Origin: Frateuria_A sp051900425
Lineage (GTDB): Bacteria > Pseudomonadota > Gammaproteobacteria > Xanthomonadales > Rhodanobacteraceae
Reading direction: 5' to 3'
Assembly (NCBI RefSeq): GCF_051900425.1
Contig: NZ_JBHZGK010000001.1
Location: forward strand, 124,001 to 188,000
Length of the DNA: 64,000 nt
The notes beneath the pieces are model-generated. The model was not told where the DNA came from, searched no databases, and was given only the letters and a program-made list of their open reading frames with translations. The position numbers were made by a program, and so were the translations under genes. Each line of letters starts with the position of its first letter. The stretch's first letter is position 1. Below are positions 53,053-62,692 of the stretch, one piece after another.

Positions 53053-54831
53053 TCAGGCCGTGGCGGCGCGGGGCGCGGTTTCGGCGGCGGACAGCCCGCT
53101 GGCCACGCGCTGCTGTTCCTGGTGCAGGCGCTCGGGCATGCGCGGGCCGAAGCTGGCCAGGTACTCGCCGATGGCGTCGAGCTCGGCCTGCCAGCCGGCA
53201 GTGTCGATGTCCAGCAGTTCGCTGGCGGCTTCGCGCGGGAGGCTCAGGCCGTCCAGCTTCAACTCGCCCTCGGCCGGGATGATGCCGATCGGCGTCTCCA
53301 CGCCACGAGCCTTGCCGTCGACGCGGTTGATCATCCACTCCAGCACGCGCAGGTTCTCGCCGAAGCCCGGCCACAAGAACTTGCCGTCCTTGCCCTTGCG
53401 GAACCAGTTGACGTGGAAGATCTTCGGCAGCTTCATGCCCGGCTTGTCGAACGACAGCCAGTGCGCGAAGTAGTCGCCGTAGTGGTAGCCGCAGAATGGC
53501 TTCATCGCCATCGAGTCACGACGCAGCACGCCGACCGCGCCGGTTGCCGCGGCGGTGGTTTCCGAACCCATCGCCGCGCCCATCAGCACGCCGTGCGCCC
53601 AGTCGCGCGCTTCCATCACCAGCGGAAGCAGCGAGGGGCGGCGGCCGCCGAAGACGATCGCGTCGATCGGCACGCCCTGCGCGTCCTCGGCCTTCTCCGA
53701 CCAGGTCGGGCACTGCCTTGCGCTCACGGTGAAGCGCGAGTTCGGGTGCGCGGCCGGCCCGTTGGCCGGATCGTAGGGGCGGCCCTGCCAGTCGGTGACC
53801 GGCGTACCGGGCAGGCCTTCCCACCACGGCTGGTTGTCGGCAGTGACGGCAACGTTGGTGAAGATCGTATTGCGCGAGATGGATTCCAGCGCGTTGGAAT
53901 TGGTCGCCGTGCTGGTGCCCGGCGCCACGCCGAAGAAGCCGGCCTCCGGGTTGATCGCGTACAGGCGGCCGTCCGCGCCGGGCCGCATCCAGCAGATGTC
54001 GTCGCCCACGGTCCACACCTTCCAGCCGTCCTTGCGGTAGCCCTCCGGCGGAATCAGCATGGCCAGATTGGTCTTGCCGCAGGCCGAGGGGAAGGCGGCG
54101 GCGACGTAGTGCGTCTCGCCCTTGGGATTCTCGATGCCCACGATCAGCATGTGCTCGGCCAGCCAGCCCTCGTCGCGGGCCTGGTTGGAGGCGATGCGCA
54201 GCGCGTGGCACTTCTTGCCCAGCAGCGCGTTGCCGCCGTAGCCGGAGCCGTAGGACTTGATCGTGCGCTCCTCGGGGAAGTGCATGATGAAGCGGCGCTC
54301 GGGGTCGAGCTCGCCGGTCGAGTGCAGGCCCTTCACGAACGTGCCTTCGCGCTCGATGCGCTCCTGCGCGGCCTTGCCCATGCGGGTCATGATGCGCATG
54401 TTGGCCACCACGTACGGGCTATCGGTGATTTCCACGCCGCAACGCGACAGCGGCGAGTCGATCGGGCCCATGCAGTACGGGATGACGTACATGGTGCGGC
54501 CTTCCATGCAGCCGTCGAACAGCGCATCGATCTTCGCGTGCGCCTCGGCCGGATCCATCCAGTGGTTGTTGGGGCCAGCGTCGTCCTGGTTCTTGTGGCA
54601 GACGAAGGTCAGGTGCTCCACGCGCGCCACGTCGGACGGGTTGGAGCGGTGCAGGTAGCAGCCCGGGTGGGTTTCCTGGTTGAGCTCGATCAGGGTGCCG
54701 TCGGCCAGCATCTCCTTGACCAGCTGCTGGTACTCGGCCTCCGAGCCGTCGCACCAATGGATCTTCGCCGGACGCGTGCGCGCCGCCACCTCGTTCACCC
54801 AGCGCTCGAGCGCTTCCAGCTTGCTGGCCAT
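53053..54831 (-). CDS. pckG: Phosphoenolpyruvate carboxykinase (GTP)
   Basis: The 592-residue GTP-dependent PEPCK converts oxaloacetate and GTP to PEP, CO2 and GDP for gluconeogenesis. Family motifs are present: the P-loop-like FPSACGKTN with the hyperreactive cysteine, the YGSGYGGNALLGKKC region, MLIPPEGY, and CGYHYGDYF. Length fits the family. ATG 54831 begins the conserved N-terminal lobe. It stands alone, next to a TetR gene on the same strand. GTP-type enzymes are usual in this bacterial group. Confidence 0.97.
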   Translation of the reverse strand: MASKLEALERWVNEVAARTRPAKIHWCDGSEAEYQQLVKEMLADGTLIELNQETHPGCYLHRSNPSDVARVEHLTFVCHKNQDDAGPNNHWMDPAEAHAKIDALFDGCMEGRTMYVIPYCMGPIDSPLSRCGVEITDSPYVVANMRIMTRMGKAAQERIEREGTFVKGLHSTGELDPERRFIMHFPEERTIKSYGSGYGGNALLGKKCHALRIASNQARDEGWLAEHMLIVGIENPKGETHYVAAAFPSACGKTNLAMLIPPEGYRKDGWKVWTVGDDICWMRPGADGRLYAINPEAGFFGVAPGTSTATNSNALESISRNTIFTNVAVTADNQPWWEGLPGTPVTDWQGRPYDPANGPAAHPNSRFTVSARQCPTWSEKAEDAQGVPIDAIVFGGRRPSLLPLVMEARDWAHGVLMGAAMGSETTAAATGAVGVLRRDSMAMKPFCGYHYGDYFAHWLSFDKPGMKLPKIFHVNWFRKGKDGKFLWPGFGENLRVLEWMINRVDGKARGVETPIGIIPAEGELKLDGLSLPREAASELLDIDTAGWQAELDAIGEYLASFGPRMPERLHQEQQRVASGLSAAETAPRAATA

Positions 54832-54957
54832 GATGTCCTCTTCAAGGTCTTAGGAAAAAAGGGTTCCGGAACGCTAGTTTGCGTGCACTGGTATTGCAAG
54901 GTTGAGTGCAGCAAAAGGCGCGCGCAGGCGCGCGTAACCCCGCCCCTGAAGGCCTTA

Positions 54958-55536
54958 TCAGGCCGGAATCAATGTCGCGATCATGTGTTCCACGTAGGCG
55001 TCGAAGTCCTCGTGGCTGATGCGGGGCAGGCCGAGCGTGAAATTGAGCTGCAGGAAGCCGACGTAGGCGGCGTAGGTCAACCGCGCCCGGTTGAGTGCCT
55101 CGGGGCCGGACAGGCCGGCCTGGCGGAAGGCGGTGGCCAGGAACTCGGTGCGGCGTTGCGACACGCGCGCCATCACCGGGACCACCAGCGGGTGATCGAG
55201 TGCCTTGAGCAGCGCGGCATAGACGCGATGCGGACGCAGTTCATGGGCGACACGCCGGAACAGCTCCGGCAGCCGCTCGCGCGGATCCGCGATGGCCTCG
55301 ATCTGCGCGATCACCTCGCGCTCGCCGTACTGTTCCCAGCGTTCCAGCGCCGCCTGCAGCAGCGCTTCGCGGGTGCGGAAATGCCAGTAGAAGCTTCCCT
55401 TGGTCACGCCCAGCCGGCGGGCCAGGGCTTCCACCGCCAGCGCCCCGACGCCCTGTTCGGCGATCAGGTCCAGGGCGGCGTCCTCCCAGTTTTCGGCGGA
55501 CAGGCGGGTGCGTTCGGGCTTGCTGCTGGCGTTCAT
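54958..55536 (-). CDS. TetR-family transcriptional regulator
   Basis: This 192-residue regulator has an N-terminal helix-turn-helix (about 12-58: AALDLIAEQGVGALAVEALARRLGVTKGSFYWHF) and a ligand-binding all-helical C-terminus. It is divergent from the alpha/beta hydrolase-fadE operon and probably represses it in response to an acyl ligand, as related TetR proteins (FadR/PsrA types) do. ATG 55536 is chosen because the conserved part starts shortly after it. The longer frame to 55599 overlaps the promoter region. Confidence 0.92.
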   Translation of the reverse strand: MNASSKPERTRLSAENWEDAALDLIAEQGVGALAVEALARRLGVTKGSFYWHFRTREALLQAALERWEQYGEREVIAQIEAIADPRERLPELFRRVAHELRPHRVYAALLKALDHPLVVPVMARVSQRRTEFLATAFRQAGLSGPEALNRARLTYAAYVGFLQLNFTLGLPRISHEDFDAYVEHMIATLIPA

Positions 55537-55609
55537 TGGCGCATGGTAGCGCTTGTGGATGGGCTGGCGACAGGCGGGACCCGGTCGCGTGGCACCCACG
55601 CTGGCGCGG

Positions 55610-55650
55610 TTGACGGCGCTTCGATCAGCAATCCATACTCATGCGTATGG
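55610..55650 (+). promoter_or_regulatory. Putative promoter and TetR-type operator over the hydrolase start
   Basis: TTGACG (55610-55615) and CATACT (55634-55639) have 18-base spacing. An inverted repeat CCATAC-tcatgc-GTATGG (55633-55650) overlaps the -10 and the ATG, a usual layout for a repressor site. Confidence 0.55.
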
Positions 55651-56534
55651 TATCAATCCACACAAGTGCTTTTCCGAGCCACGACGGGGTCCCCCTGGCG
55701 GTCGACGTGCGTGGTGCCGGCGCGCCGACGTTGCTGTTCGCGCACGGCTTCGGCCAGACCCGGGGTGCCTGGAACGGCGCGGCCGACGTGCTGGCGACCC
55801 GCGGCTGCCGCTGCGTCAGCTTCGACAGCCGCGGCCACGGCGAAAGCGGCCGCGTGACGGGCGGCGATTACCACATGGACCAGTTTGCCGGCGATCTTCA
55901 CGCGCTGGCGCTGGCGCAGCCCGAGCCGCCGGTGCTGGTCGGCGCCTCGATGGGCGGCCTGCTGGGCCTGGTGCTGGCGGGTGAGGCGCGACCGGCGCCG
56001 TTCCGCGCGTTGGTGCTGGTGGACATCACGCCGCGCTGGGAAACCGCCGGCGTCGAGCGCATCCTGGCCTTCATGCAGGCCCATCCCGACGGTTTCGCCG
56101 ATTACGCCGAGGCCGCCGAGCAGGTCGCCGCGTACCTGCCGCAGCGACGCGAGCGCAAGCGCGAAGAGCAGCTGAAGCCGCTGCTGCGCGAGGGCGCCGA
56201 CGGCCGCCTGCGCTGGCACTGGGATCCGGCCCTGCTTGCCGGCGTCGTGAGCGAAAGCGAGCGCTACCAGCCGCGCCTGCTGGCGGCCGCCGCGCGCGTG
56301 GACGTGCCGGTCCTGCTGCTTTCCGGCGAACGCAGCGACCTGGTCTCGCGCGATACCGTGGCCGAGTTTCTCAAGCTCGTGCCGCACGCACGCCACGTGG
56401 AGGTCGCCGGCGCCACGCACATGCTCGCCGGCGACGCCAACGACGCGTTTACGCGCGAAATCGCCGCGTTCATCGATGATGTTTTCCCGGACGGCCGAGC
56501 CCGCCGCCCGACCATCCCGCAAGAGGTGCATTGA
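55641..56534 (+). CDS. Alpha/beta-fold hydrolase
   Basis: This 297-residue product has the oxyanion-region HGFG, the nucleophile elbow GASMGG, and a late catalytic histidine in VAGATHMLAGD, plus an aspartate or glutamate following LLLSGERSD. It resembles esterase/lipase or thioesterase-like members of the family. ATG 55641 or ATG 55647 are both possible: the promoter-like -10 at 55634-55639 overlaps this start, so the transcript may be leaderless. Its TGA is one base before the ATG of fadE, so the genes are coupled. Confidence 0.88.
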   Translation: MRMVSIHTSAFPSHDGVPLAVDVRGAGAPTLLFAHGFGQTRGAWNGAADVLATRGCRCVSFDSRGHGESGRVTGGDYHMDQFAGDLHALALAQPEPPVLVGASMGGLLGLVLAGEARPAPFRALVLVDITPRWETAGVERILAFMQAHPDGFADYAEAAEQVAAYLPQRRERKREEQLKPLLREGADGRLRWHWDPALLAGVVSESERYQPRLLAAAARVDVPVLLLSGERSDLVSRDTVAEFLKLVPHARHVEVAGATHMLAGDANDAFTREIAAFIDDVFPDGRARRPTIPQEVH

Positions 56535-56535
56535 C

Positions 56536-59007
56536 ATGTCCGTGTTCCTGACCCTGCTGGCCGCCATCGTGGCGACCGGCGCCTGTGCCTACCACCGCAC
56601 CAGCCTGCGCACCTGGGCGATCGCCACGGTGGCCGCCACGCTGGTGGTGGGCGTGCTGACCGGCGCCTGGGTGACGATGACCGTGCTGCTGGTCATCGAG
56701 CTGCTCATCGCCGTGCCGCTTTTGATGCCGGCCTTCCGCCGCCGCCAGATCAGCGCGCCGCTGCTCAAGCTGTTCGCGCGCGCCACGCCCACGCTCTCGA
56801 CCACCGAGCAGACGGCGCTGGAAGCCGGCACGGTCGGTTTCGAGGGCGAGCTGTTCTCCGGCAAGCCGGACTGGCGGCAACTGCTCAAGCAGCCGAAGCC
56901 CGAGCTCAGCACCGAGGAGCAGGCCTTCCTCGACGGCCCGGTGGAAGAGCTGTGCGCGATGATCGACGACTGGCAGATCACCCACGAGCTGGCCGACCTG
57001 TCGCCGGAGGTCTGGGCGTTCATCAAGAAGAACAAGTTCTTCGGCATGATCATTCCCAAGCAGTACGGCGGCCTGCAGTTCTCCGCGCTGGCGCATTCGG
57101 CGGTACTGCAGAAGCTGTCGACGGCCTCGGCGACGGTGTCCTCCACGGTGGCCGTGCCCAACTCGCTGGGGCCGGCCGAACTGCTGCTGCACTACGGCAC
57201 CGAGGAGCAGAAGAACCACTATCTGCCCCGTCTGGCGGCCGGCGAAGAGATCCCCTGTTTCGCATTGACCGGCCCCTACGCCGGCTCCGACGCCACCTCG
57301 ATTCCCGATTACGGCATCGTCTGCAAGCAGATGGTCGACGGCGTCGAGACGCTGGGCGTGAAGCTCAACTTCGACAAGCGCTACATCACGCTGGCGCCGA
57401 TCGCCACGGTGATCGGCCTGGCCTTCCGCATGTACGACCCCGAGCACCTGCTGGGCGAGACCGAAGACCTGGGCATCACGCTGGCGCTGCTGCCGCACAC
57501 GACCCCGGGCCTGGAGGTCGGCCGTCGCCACTTCCCGCTCAACATCCCGTTCCAGAACGGTCCGGTTCGCGGCAAGGACGTGTTCGCGCCGCTGTCGACC
57601 ATCATCGGCGGGCCGCAGATGGCCGGCCACGGCTGGCGCATGCTGGTCGAGGTGCTGTCGGTGGGACGCGCCATCTCGCTGCCCTCCAACGCGACCGGCG
57701 CGATGCGCGCCTCGGCCGCGGCGACCGGCGCCTACGCGCGCATGCGCAAGCAGTTCGGCCTGGCGATCGCGCGCTTCGAGGGCGTGGAGGAAGCGCTGGC
57801 GCGCATCGGCGGCCTGACCTATGCCACCGCGGCGCTTTCGCGCTCCACCGCGGCGGCGGTCGATCGCGGCGAGAAACCTGCGGTGACCTCGGCCATCGCC
57901 AAGTACCACGCCACCGAATGGGCTCGCCAGGTCGCCAGCGACACGATGGACGTGCACGGCGGCAAGGCGGTGCAGCTGGGCCCGAAGAACTACGCCGCGC
58001 GCGGCTGGGAGAGCGTGCCGATCGCGATCACGGTGGAAGGCGCGAACATAATGACGCGCAGCCTGATGATCTTCGGCCAGGGCGCGATCCGCTGCCATCC
58101 GTACGTGCTCAAGGAAATGCAGGCGCTCTCCATCGCCGACTACGGCGAGAAGCTGCGGACCTTCGACCGGCTGCTGTTCGGCCACGTCGGATTCGGCATC
58201 TCCAATGCCGTGCGCAGTTTCGTGCTGGGCATCACCGGCGCGACCATCGGCCAGAGCGCGGGCGATGCCTACACGCGCCGCTTCTACCGCAAGCTCGACC
58301 GTTACTCGGCCGCACTCGCGCTGTGCGCGGACGTGTTCATGGGCGTGCTGGGCGGCAAGCTGAAGTTCAAGGAGAAGCTGTCCGCGCGGCTGGGCGACGT
58401 GCTGTCGTACCTGTACATCGCCAGCGCCATGCTCAAGCGCTATGAGGATACCGGCCGCCCGGAGGCGGATCGTCCGCTGCTGGCCTGGGCCTTCCACGAA
58501 TGCATGTGGCGCACGCAGATGGCGCTGGACGGGGCGATCCGCAACTTCCCGGTCAAGCCGGTGGGTTTCCTGCTGCGCGCGCTGGTGTTTCCGTTCGGTC
58601 GCCGCGAAGTGCCGCCTTCCGATCGCCTGGGCCGCCGCGTGGCCGCCATCCTCACCGCGCCGGGCGAGGCACGCGACCGCCTGATCGACTGGGTCTACCT
58701 CACGCCCACGCCGAACAACACCATCGGCCGCATGAACGCGTTGCTGCCCGACGTGATCGCCGCCGAGCCGGTCGAACGCAAGTTCGGCAAGGCGCTCAAG
58801 GCGGGCCAGCTTGAGGCGCACGACTACGAAGGCCAGTTGGCCGAAGCGGTGCGCGAAGGCGTGATCACCGAGGCCGAGGCCGCGCTGCTCAAGCGCGTGC
58901 GCGATGGCGTGTTCGAGTTCATCTCGGTGGATGACTTCGATCCGTCCGAGCTGGGCGCCGCGGTGACCCGGGCGGACAAGCAGCCGCGCTCGGTGGCGGT
59001 GGCCTGA
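56536..59007 (+). CDS. fadE: Acyl-CoA dehydrogenase, FadE type
   Basis: This 823-residue enzyme catalyses the first oxidation of fatty acyl-CoA in beta-oxidation, donating electrons to ETF. It has two N-terminal hydrophobic spans (residues 5-60) and a FAD/acyl-CoA core (ALTGPYAGSDATS, NFDKRYITLAP, FGLAIARFEGVEEALARIGG, MDVHGGKAVQLGPKN). A long C-terminal extension of DUF1974 type also fits E. coli FadE (about 814 residues). ATG 56536 follows AGAGG. It is co-transcribed with the hydrolase and probably controlled by the divergent TetR. Confidence 0.95.
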   Translation: MSVFLTLLAAIVATGACAYHRTSLRTWAIATVAATLVVGVLTGAWVTMTVLLVIELLIAVPLLMPAFRRRQISAPLLKLFARATPTLSTTEQTALEAGTVGFEGELFSGKPDWRQLLKQPKPELSTEEQAFLDGPVEELCAMIDDWQITHELADLSPEVWAFIKKNKFFGMIIPKQYGGLQFSALAHSAVLQKLSTASATVSSTVAVPNSLGPAELLLHYGTEEQKNHYLPRLAAGEEIPCFALTGPYAGSDATSIPDYGIVCKQMVDGVETLGVKLNFDKRYITLAPIATVIGLAFRMYDPEHLLGETEDLGITLALLPHTTPGLEVGRRHFPLNIPFQNGPVRGKDVFAPLSTIIGGPQMAGHGWRMLVEVLSVGRAISLPSNATGAMRASAAATGAYARMRKQFGLAIARFEGVEEALARIGGLTYATAALSRSTAAAVDRGEKPAVTSAIAKYHATEWARQVASDTMDVHGGKAVQLGPKNYAARGWESVPIAITVEGANIMTRSLMIFGQGAIRCHPYVLKEMQALSIADYGEKLRTFDRLLFGHVGFGISNAVRSFVLGITGATIGQSAGDAYTRRFYRKLDRYSAALALCADVFMGVLGGKLKFKEKLSARLGDVLSYLYIASAMLKRYEDTGRPEADRPLLAWAFHECMWRTQMALDGAIRNFPVKPVGFLLRALVFPFGRREVPPSDRLGRRVAAILTAPGEARDRLIDWVYLTPTPNNTIGRMNALLPDVIAAEPVERKFGKALKAGQLEAHDYEGQLAEAVREGVITEAEAALLKRVRDGVFEFISVDDFDPSELGAAVTRADKQPRSVAVA

Positions 59008-59411
59008 CCGCCTGACGGTCCCGGGCAGGGTGGGCCCAGGTCGGCTCCATCTCGCCCGGCGCCTCTCTGGGTGATGGCCGGGCAGGGTGCGGTCTCGAGG
59101 CCTCTGTTCGAGCACAGGAAGAAGGCGCCGGTTCGTGCAGAGCCGGCGCGACCCGGTGCATCTCACGACGGTGCGCGGCATCACCGGTCGCTGCCTCACA
59201 GGCGCTGCACGGCGGTTCGGGGCGCAGCGAACGCCTTGCTGTTCCGCAGCATTACATCGTCGAGCAATTGGGCTATGTTTCTGTCCGTTTCGTTTAGATC
59301 GATCTAAACCGCCGAGTCGGTAGGGGGCTGGCGAAGGCGATCCAGGTCGAGCGCAGGGGAAGCGGTTTGCTCTGAATTTGTAACGATCTAAATTCTCTTG
59401 GGAGGGGAACC
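59008..59411 (+). other. Upstream region of TonB-dependent receptor
   Basis: No gene is supported. It holds a perfect 18-base palindrome at 59292-59309, a matching half-site GATCTAAA at 59385-59392, and a very strong ribosome binding site GGGAGGGG before the receptor ATG. It probably contains the receptor promoter and its operator. Confidence 0.6.
59292..59309. promoter_or_regulatory. 18-bp palindromic operator candidate
   Basis: GTTTAGATCGATCTAAAC is a perfect palindrome 103 bases before the receptor start. Its half-site GATCTAAA is repeated at 59385-59392, close to the start codon. This spacing suits a dimeric repressor such as a LacI- or GntR-type protein, none of which is in the window. 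Confidence 0.6.
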
Positions 59412-62400
59412 ATGAAAAGCCCATTCGTGCCGGTCACGCTGTTGGCCGCGGCGGTCCTGGCAGCGCTTTACTGCGGCAATGCCCAGGCGCAGACCCAGGA
59501 TCCGCAGAACCAGTCCCAGCAGGGCCAGGCCGACACCGGCACCAAGGCACAGGCGGACCAGGCCGTATCGCTGTCCAAGGTCCAGGTCACCGGCTACCGC
59601 TACTCGATCGAAAAGAGCCTGGACCAGAAGCGCGAAGCCAATGCGATCGTCGAGGTCATCACCGCCGAAGACGTCAGCAAGTTCCCCGACAAGAACGTGG
59701 CCGACGCGCTGCAGCGCGTGCCCGGCGTGATCATTTCGCGCGACGGCGGCGAGGGCAAGAACGTCAGCGTCCGCGGCCTCGCATCCGAGCTCACGTTGAC
59801 CGAGTTGAACGGCAACTACATCGCCACCGCCGAATCCAACGGCGATCCGACCCGTTCCTTCAACTACACCTTGCTGCCGTCGAACATGCTCTCCAGCGCC
59901 GAGCTGTTCAAGACGCCGGAGGCACGCATCGACGAGGGCGGCATCGGCGGCACGGTGATCCTGCACACGCGCCGCCCGCTGGAAATGGAAGCGAACACCG
60001 GCTTCGTCTCCGCCGAAGGCACTTGGGCCGACACGACCAAGAAGACGGACGGCCAGTTCTCCGGCCTGTACTCGTGGCACGACAAGGCCGAGCGCTTCGG
60101 TTTCCTCATCGGCTACACCAACCAGAAGCGCACCACGCGCACCATGGGCGCCAGTACCGAAAACTGGCAGTGGTACGGCGATGACTACGACGCCCACCCC
60201 GCCACCGACGTCAACGGCCAGCCTTCGGGCATGACTTCCTACTGGTGGGGGCAGTCCGGCTTCAACGACCAGAACCATCCCTACACCGGCACCTTCCAGG
60301 ATGGCTGGCCCACGGAGTGCGGCTATTACTGCAACTTCATGATGCCGACCTCGGTGAACCTCAACGTCACCAACGAGGACCGCGAGCGCAAGGGCGGACA
60401 GGTGACCCTGCAGTTCCGCCCGGTCGACAACCTGACCCTGACGGCCAACTACTTCCGCTTCGACCTGTCGCAGGATTCCCAGACCAACACGCTGAAGATT
60501 CCGGAGTGGAACCTGGCCCGCTACGCCGGCGACGGCAACTGGCCCGGCGGGCGCATGCTCGACGGGCTGACCTTCGACCCCAGCGGCACCATCGTCACCG
60601 GCGCCAATTACTCGGTGCATCCGGGCAAGACCTACTACTGCAGCGGCGACGAGGCGGCGGCGGGCGGATTGACCAACACCGGCGGCTTCGGCCCGGACGA
60701 CTGCAGCATCCCGACCCCGCAGATCACCGGCAGCTACAACCACGAAAAGGCGGTGTCGCAGACCGCGGACATCGGTGCCGAGTGGGTGGGCGAGTCCTTC
60801 GACGCCAGCGTCAAGGCCGGCCGCACCTGGGCCAGCGGCGGCCCGCAGTTGCAGATTTCCGTGCCGATCAAGCCGCGCCGCCAGAATGCATCGGGCGACT
60901 ACGACCTGGGCAACTATGCCAGCGCCTGGAGCCTGGTCGGCACGCCGACGATGACCTTCTCGCCGGAACTGATGGCCAATCTCCTCAACGGCATCGGCGA
61001 AGTCGACCTCGGCTCGACCGGGTCGTCCTGGACCCGCAACCAGACCAAGCAGAAATACGCCCAGGCCGACTTCACCTGGCACGCCTACGGCGACTGGATG
61101 GACTCGCTCCAGTTCGGCGTGAAGTATCGCAACGGCGGCACCCACCGCAGCACCGGCAACAACTACTGGGTCTGCCAGGGCACCGATCCGGCCGACTACG
61201 ACAACCGCTTCCAGAACGGCTGCGATCCCACCGCCTCGGTGTTCCAGCCGCAGTTCCTGTATGGGCAGCCGCTGGGCAACCTCGCCGGCGGCATCAACGC
61301 CAGTTCGTTCCCGGCGATCAACTACCCCGCCTACGTCGCCTACCTCAACCAGACCTACGGGGCGATGCAGACGCGCAACGAGGACAACTTCATCTACAAC
61401 GTCGGCGAGAAGATCTACTCGGGATACGTGCAGCTCAACTTCAAGACCGAGCGCCTGCGCGGCAACGTCGGCGTGCGCCTGGCGCGCACGCGGCAGCACG
61501 CCGACTCGACCGACCAGGTCGATTACTACAACGACTATTTCTTCGACGGCCCCGACGGCAACCCGGCACCGTGCCAGACCGGCAACCTGCCGGCGGCCGG
61601 TGCACCCGCCGGGTCCGGTTGCGTCAGCGGCTTCACCACGCTGCCGGACAGCCAGACCAACCCGGCTACCGGGCATGTCTCCTCGTTCGTGGTCAGCTCG
61701 CTCGATCGCACCTACACCGACGTGCTGCCCAGCTTCAACGTCGCCTACGACCTGACCGACGACCTGGTACTACGTGGCGCCGCGTCCAAGGTGATCTCCC
61801 GTCCCGGCTACAACGACATCGCTGCTCCCGGCGGCCTGCAGTACTACAGCCCCGAATACGTCAACGACCGTCGCCTGATCGGCGGCGGCGACGAAGTGGG
61901 CTGGTACGGCGCCGGCAGCAACAAGAGCCTGGAGCCGTACAAGGCCACCCAGTACGACCTGGGCCTGGAGTGGTACTTCCATCCCGGCTCGGTGCTCGGT
62001 GTCGACGTGTTCCGCAAGGACGTCAGCAACTTCTCGGTGCCGGTGGTGCAGGACGTGTCGATGGACGTCGGCGGCCAGACCGTGACCGTGCAGAACTACT
62101 CGACCACCGCGGGCGGCCGCGATGGCGTCTCCAAGGGTGTCGAGCTGTACGCGCAGCACACGCTGGATTTCGGCCTCGGCTTCCAGGTGAACTACACGTA
62201 CAACAAGACCAACGAGGCGGCGATCACCCTGGAGGATGGCACCGAGATCGGCACCTCGCCGCTGGTCGGCAGTGCGAAGAACCAGGCCAATTTCACGGTG
62301 TTCTACGAGACCGAGCGTTTCCTCGCGCGCGCGTCCTACAACCGTCGCGGCGAAGTGGTGGACGGCCTGGTCAACGGCCTGAACGTCTACGAGGAGCCCT

Positions 62401-62582
62401 ACCAGCAGATCGACCTGAACGCGGCGTACAACATCACCAAGGCGTTCAGCGTGACTGCGTCGGTGCTCAACCTCACCAAGGAAGAGTCGCGCTCGCATCT
62501 GGGCAACGACACCAGGGCGCGCTTCTACTCCAACGGCTACGCCGGGCGCATCGTCTACATGGGCCTGACGTACAAGTTCTAG
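59412..62582 (+). CDS. TonB-dependent receptor (Xanthomonas/Caulobacter type)
   Basis: This 1056-residue outer-membrane receptor has a signal peptide (about 1-26), a region with a TonB-box-like stretch (SLSKVQVTGYRYS at about 55-67), a plug domain (ANAIVEVITAEDVSKFPDKNVADALQRVPGV, then GGEGKNVSVRGL), and a large barrel ending VYMGLTYKF with C-terminal phenylalanine. It belongs to the long subclass common in Xanthomonadales and Caulobacter for carbohydrate uptake. ATG 59412 has GGGAGGGG. It precedes a halogenase-like gene, which probably acts on the same or a related substrate. Ligand is unknown. Confidence 0.92.
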   Translation: MKSPFVPVTLLAAAVLAALYCGNAQAQTQDPQNQSQQGQADTGTKAQADQAVSLSKVQVTGYRYSIEKSLDQKREANAIVEVITAEDVSKFPDKNVADALQRVPGVIISRDGGEGKNVSVRGLASELTLTELNGNYIATAESNGDPTRSFNYTLLPSNMLSSAELFKTPEARIDEGGIGGTVILHTRRPLEMEANTGFVSAEGTWADTTKKTDGQFSGLYSWHDKAERFGFLIGYTNQKRTTRTMGASTENWQWYGDDYDAHPATDVNGQPSGMTSYWWGQSGFNDQNHPYTGTFQDGWPTECGYYCNFMMPTSVNLNVTNEDRERKGGQVTLQFRPVDNLTLTANYFRFDLSQDSQTNTLKIPEWNLARYAGDGNWPGGRMLDGLTFDPSGTIVTGANYSVHPGKTYYCSGDEAAAGGLTNTGGFGPDDCSIPTPQITGSYNHEKAVSQTADIGAEWVGESFDASVKAGRTWASGGPQLQISVPIKPRRQNASGDYDLGNYASAWSLVGTPTMTFSPELMANLLNGIGEVDLGSTGSSWTRNQTKQKYAQADFTWHAYGDWMDSLQFGVKYRNGGTHRSTGNNYWVCQGTDPADYDNRFQNGCDPTASVFQPQFLYGQPLGNLAGGINASSFPAINYPAYVAYLNQTYGAMQTRNEDNFIYNVGEKIYSGYVQLNFKTERLRGNVGVRLARTRQHADSTDQVDYYNDYFFDGPDGNPAPCQTGNLPAAGAPAGSGCVSGFTTLPDSQTNPATGHVSSFVVSSLDRTYTDVLPSFNVAYDLTDDLVLRGAASKVISRPGYNDIAAPGGLQYYSPEYVNDRRLIGGGDEVGWYGAGSNKSLEPYKATQYDLGLEWYFHPGSVLGVDVFRKDVSNFSVPVVQDVSMDVGGQTVTVQNYSTTAGGRDGVSKGVELYAQHTLDFGLGFQVNYTYNKTNEAAITLEDGTEIGTSPLVGSAKNQANFTVFYETERFLARASYNRRGEVVDGLVNGLNVYEEPYQQIDLNAAYNITKAFSVTASVLNLTKEESRSHLGNDTRARFYSNGYAGRIVYMGLTYKF

Positions 62583-62692
62583 GGAGGCTTTCACCCCGTG
62601 CCGCGAGGCACGGGGAACCTTCCAACGGCAGTCGCCTGTACTCCCCGGGCGCTGCCGTTTTCTTGTGTGCATCCCACGCGAAGGCAGCAGCG

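Noticed and set aside
52873..55857. 994-residue plus-strand open frame
   Set aside because: Runs antisense through pckG and the TetR gene; both have full family features on the other strand.
56470..59424. 984-residue minus-strand open frame
   Set aside because: It lies antisense to fadE, is arginine/glutamine/glycine-rich with no domain pattern, and reflects high GC codon bias.
59388..61676. 762-residue minus-strand open frame
   Set aside because: Antisense to the TonB-dependent receptor, valine/glycine/arginine-rich, no recognisable motif.
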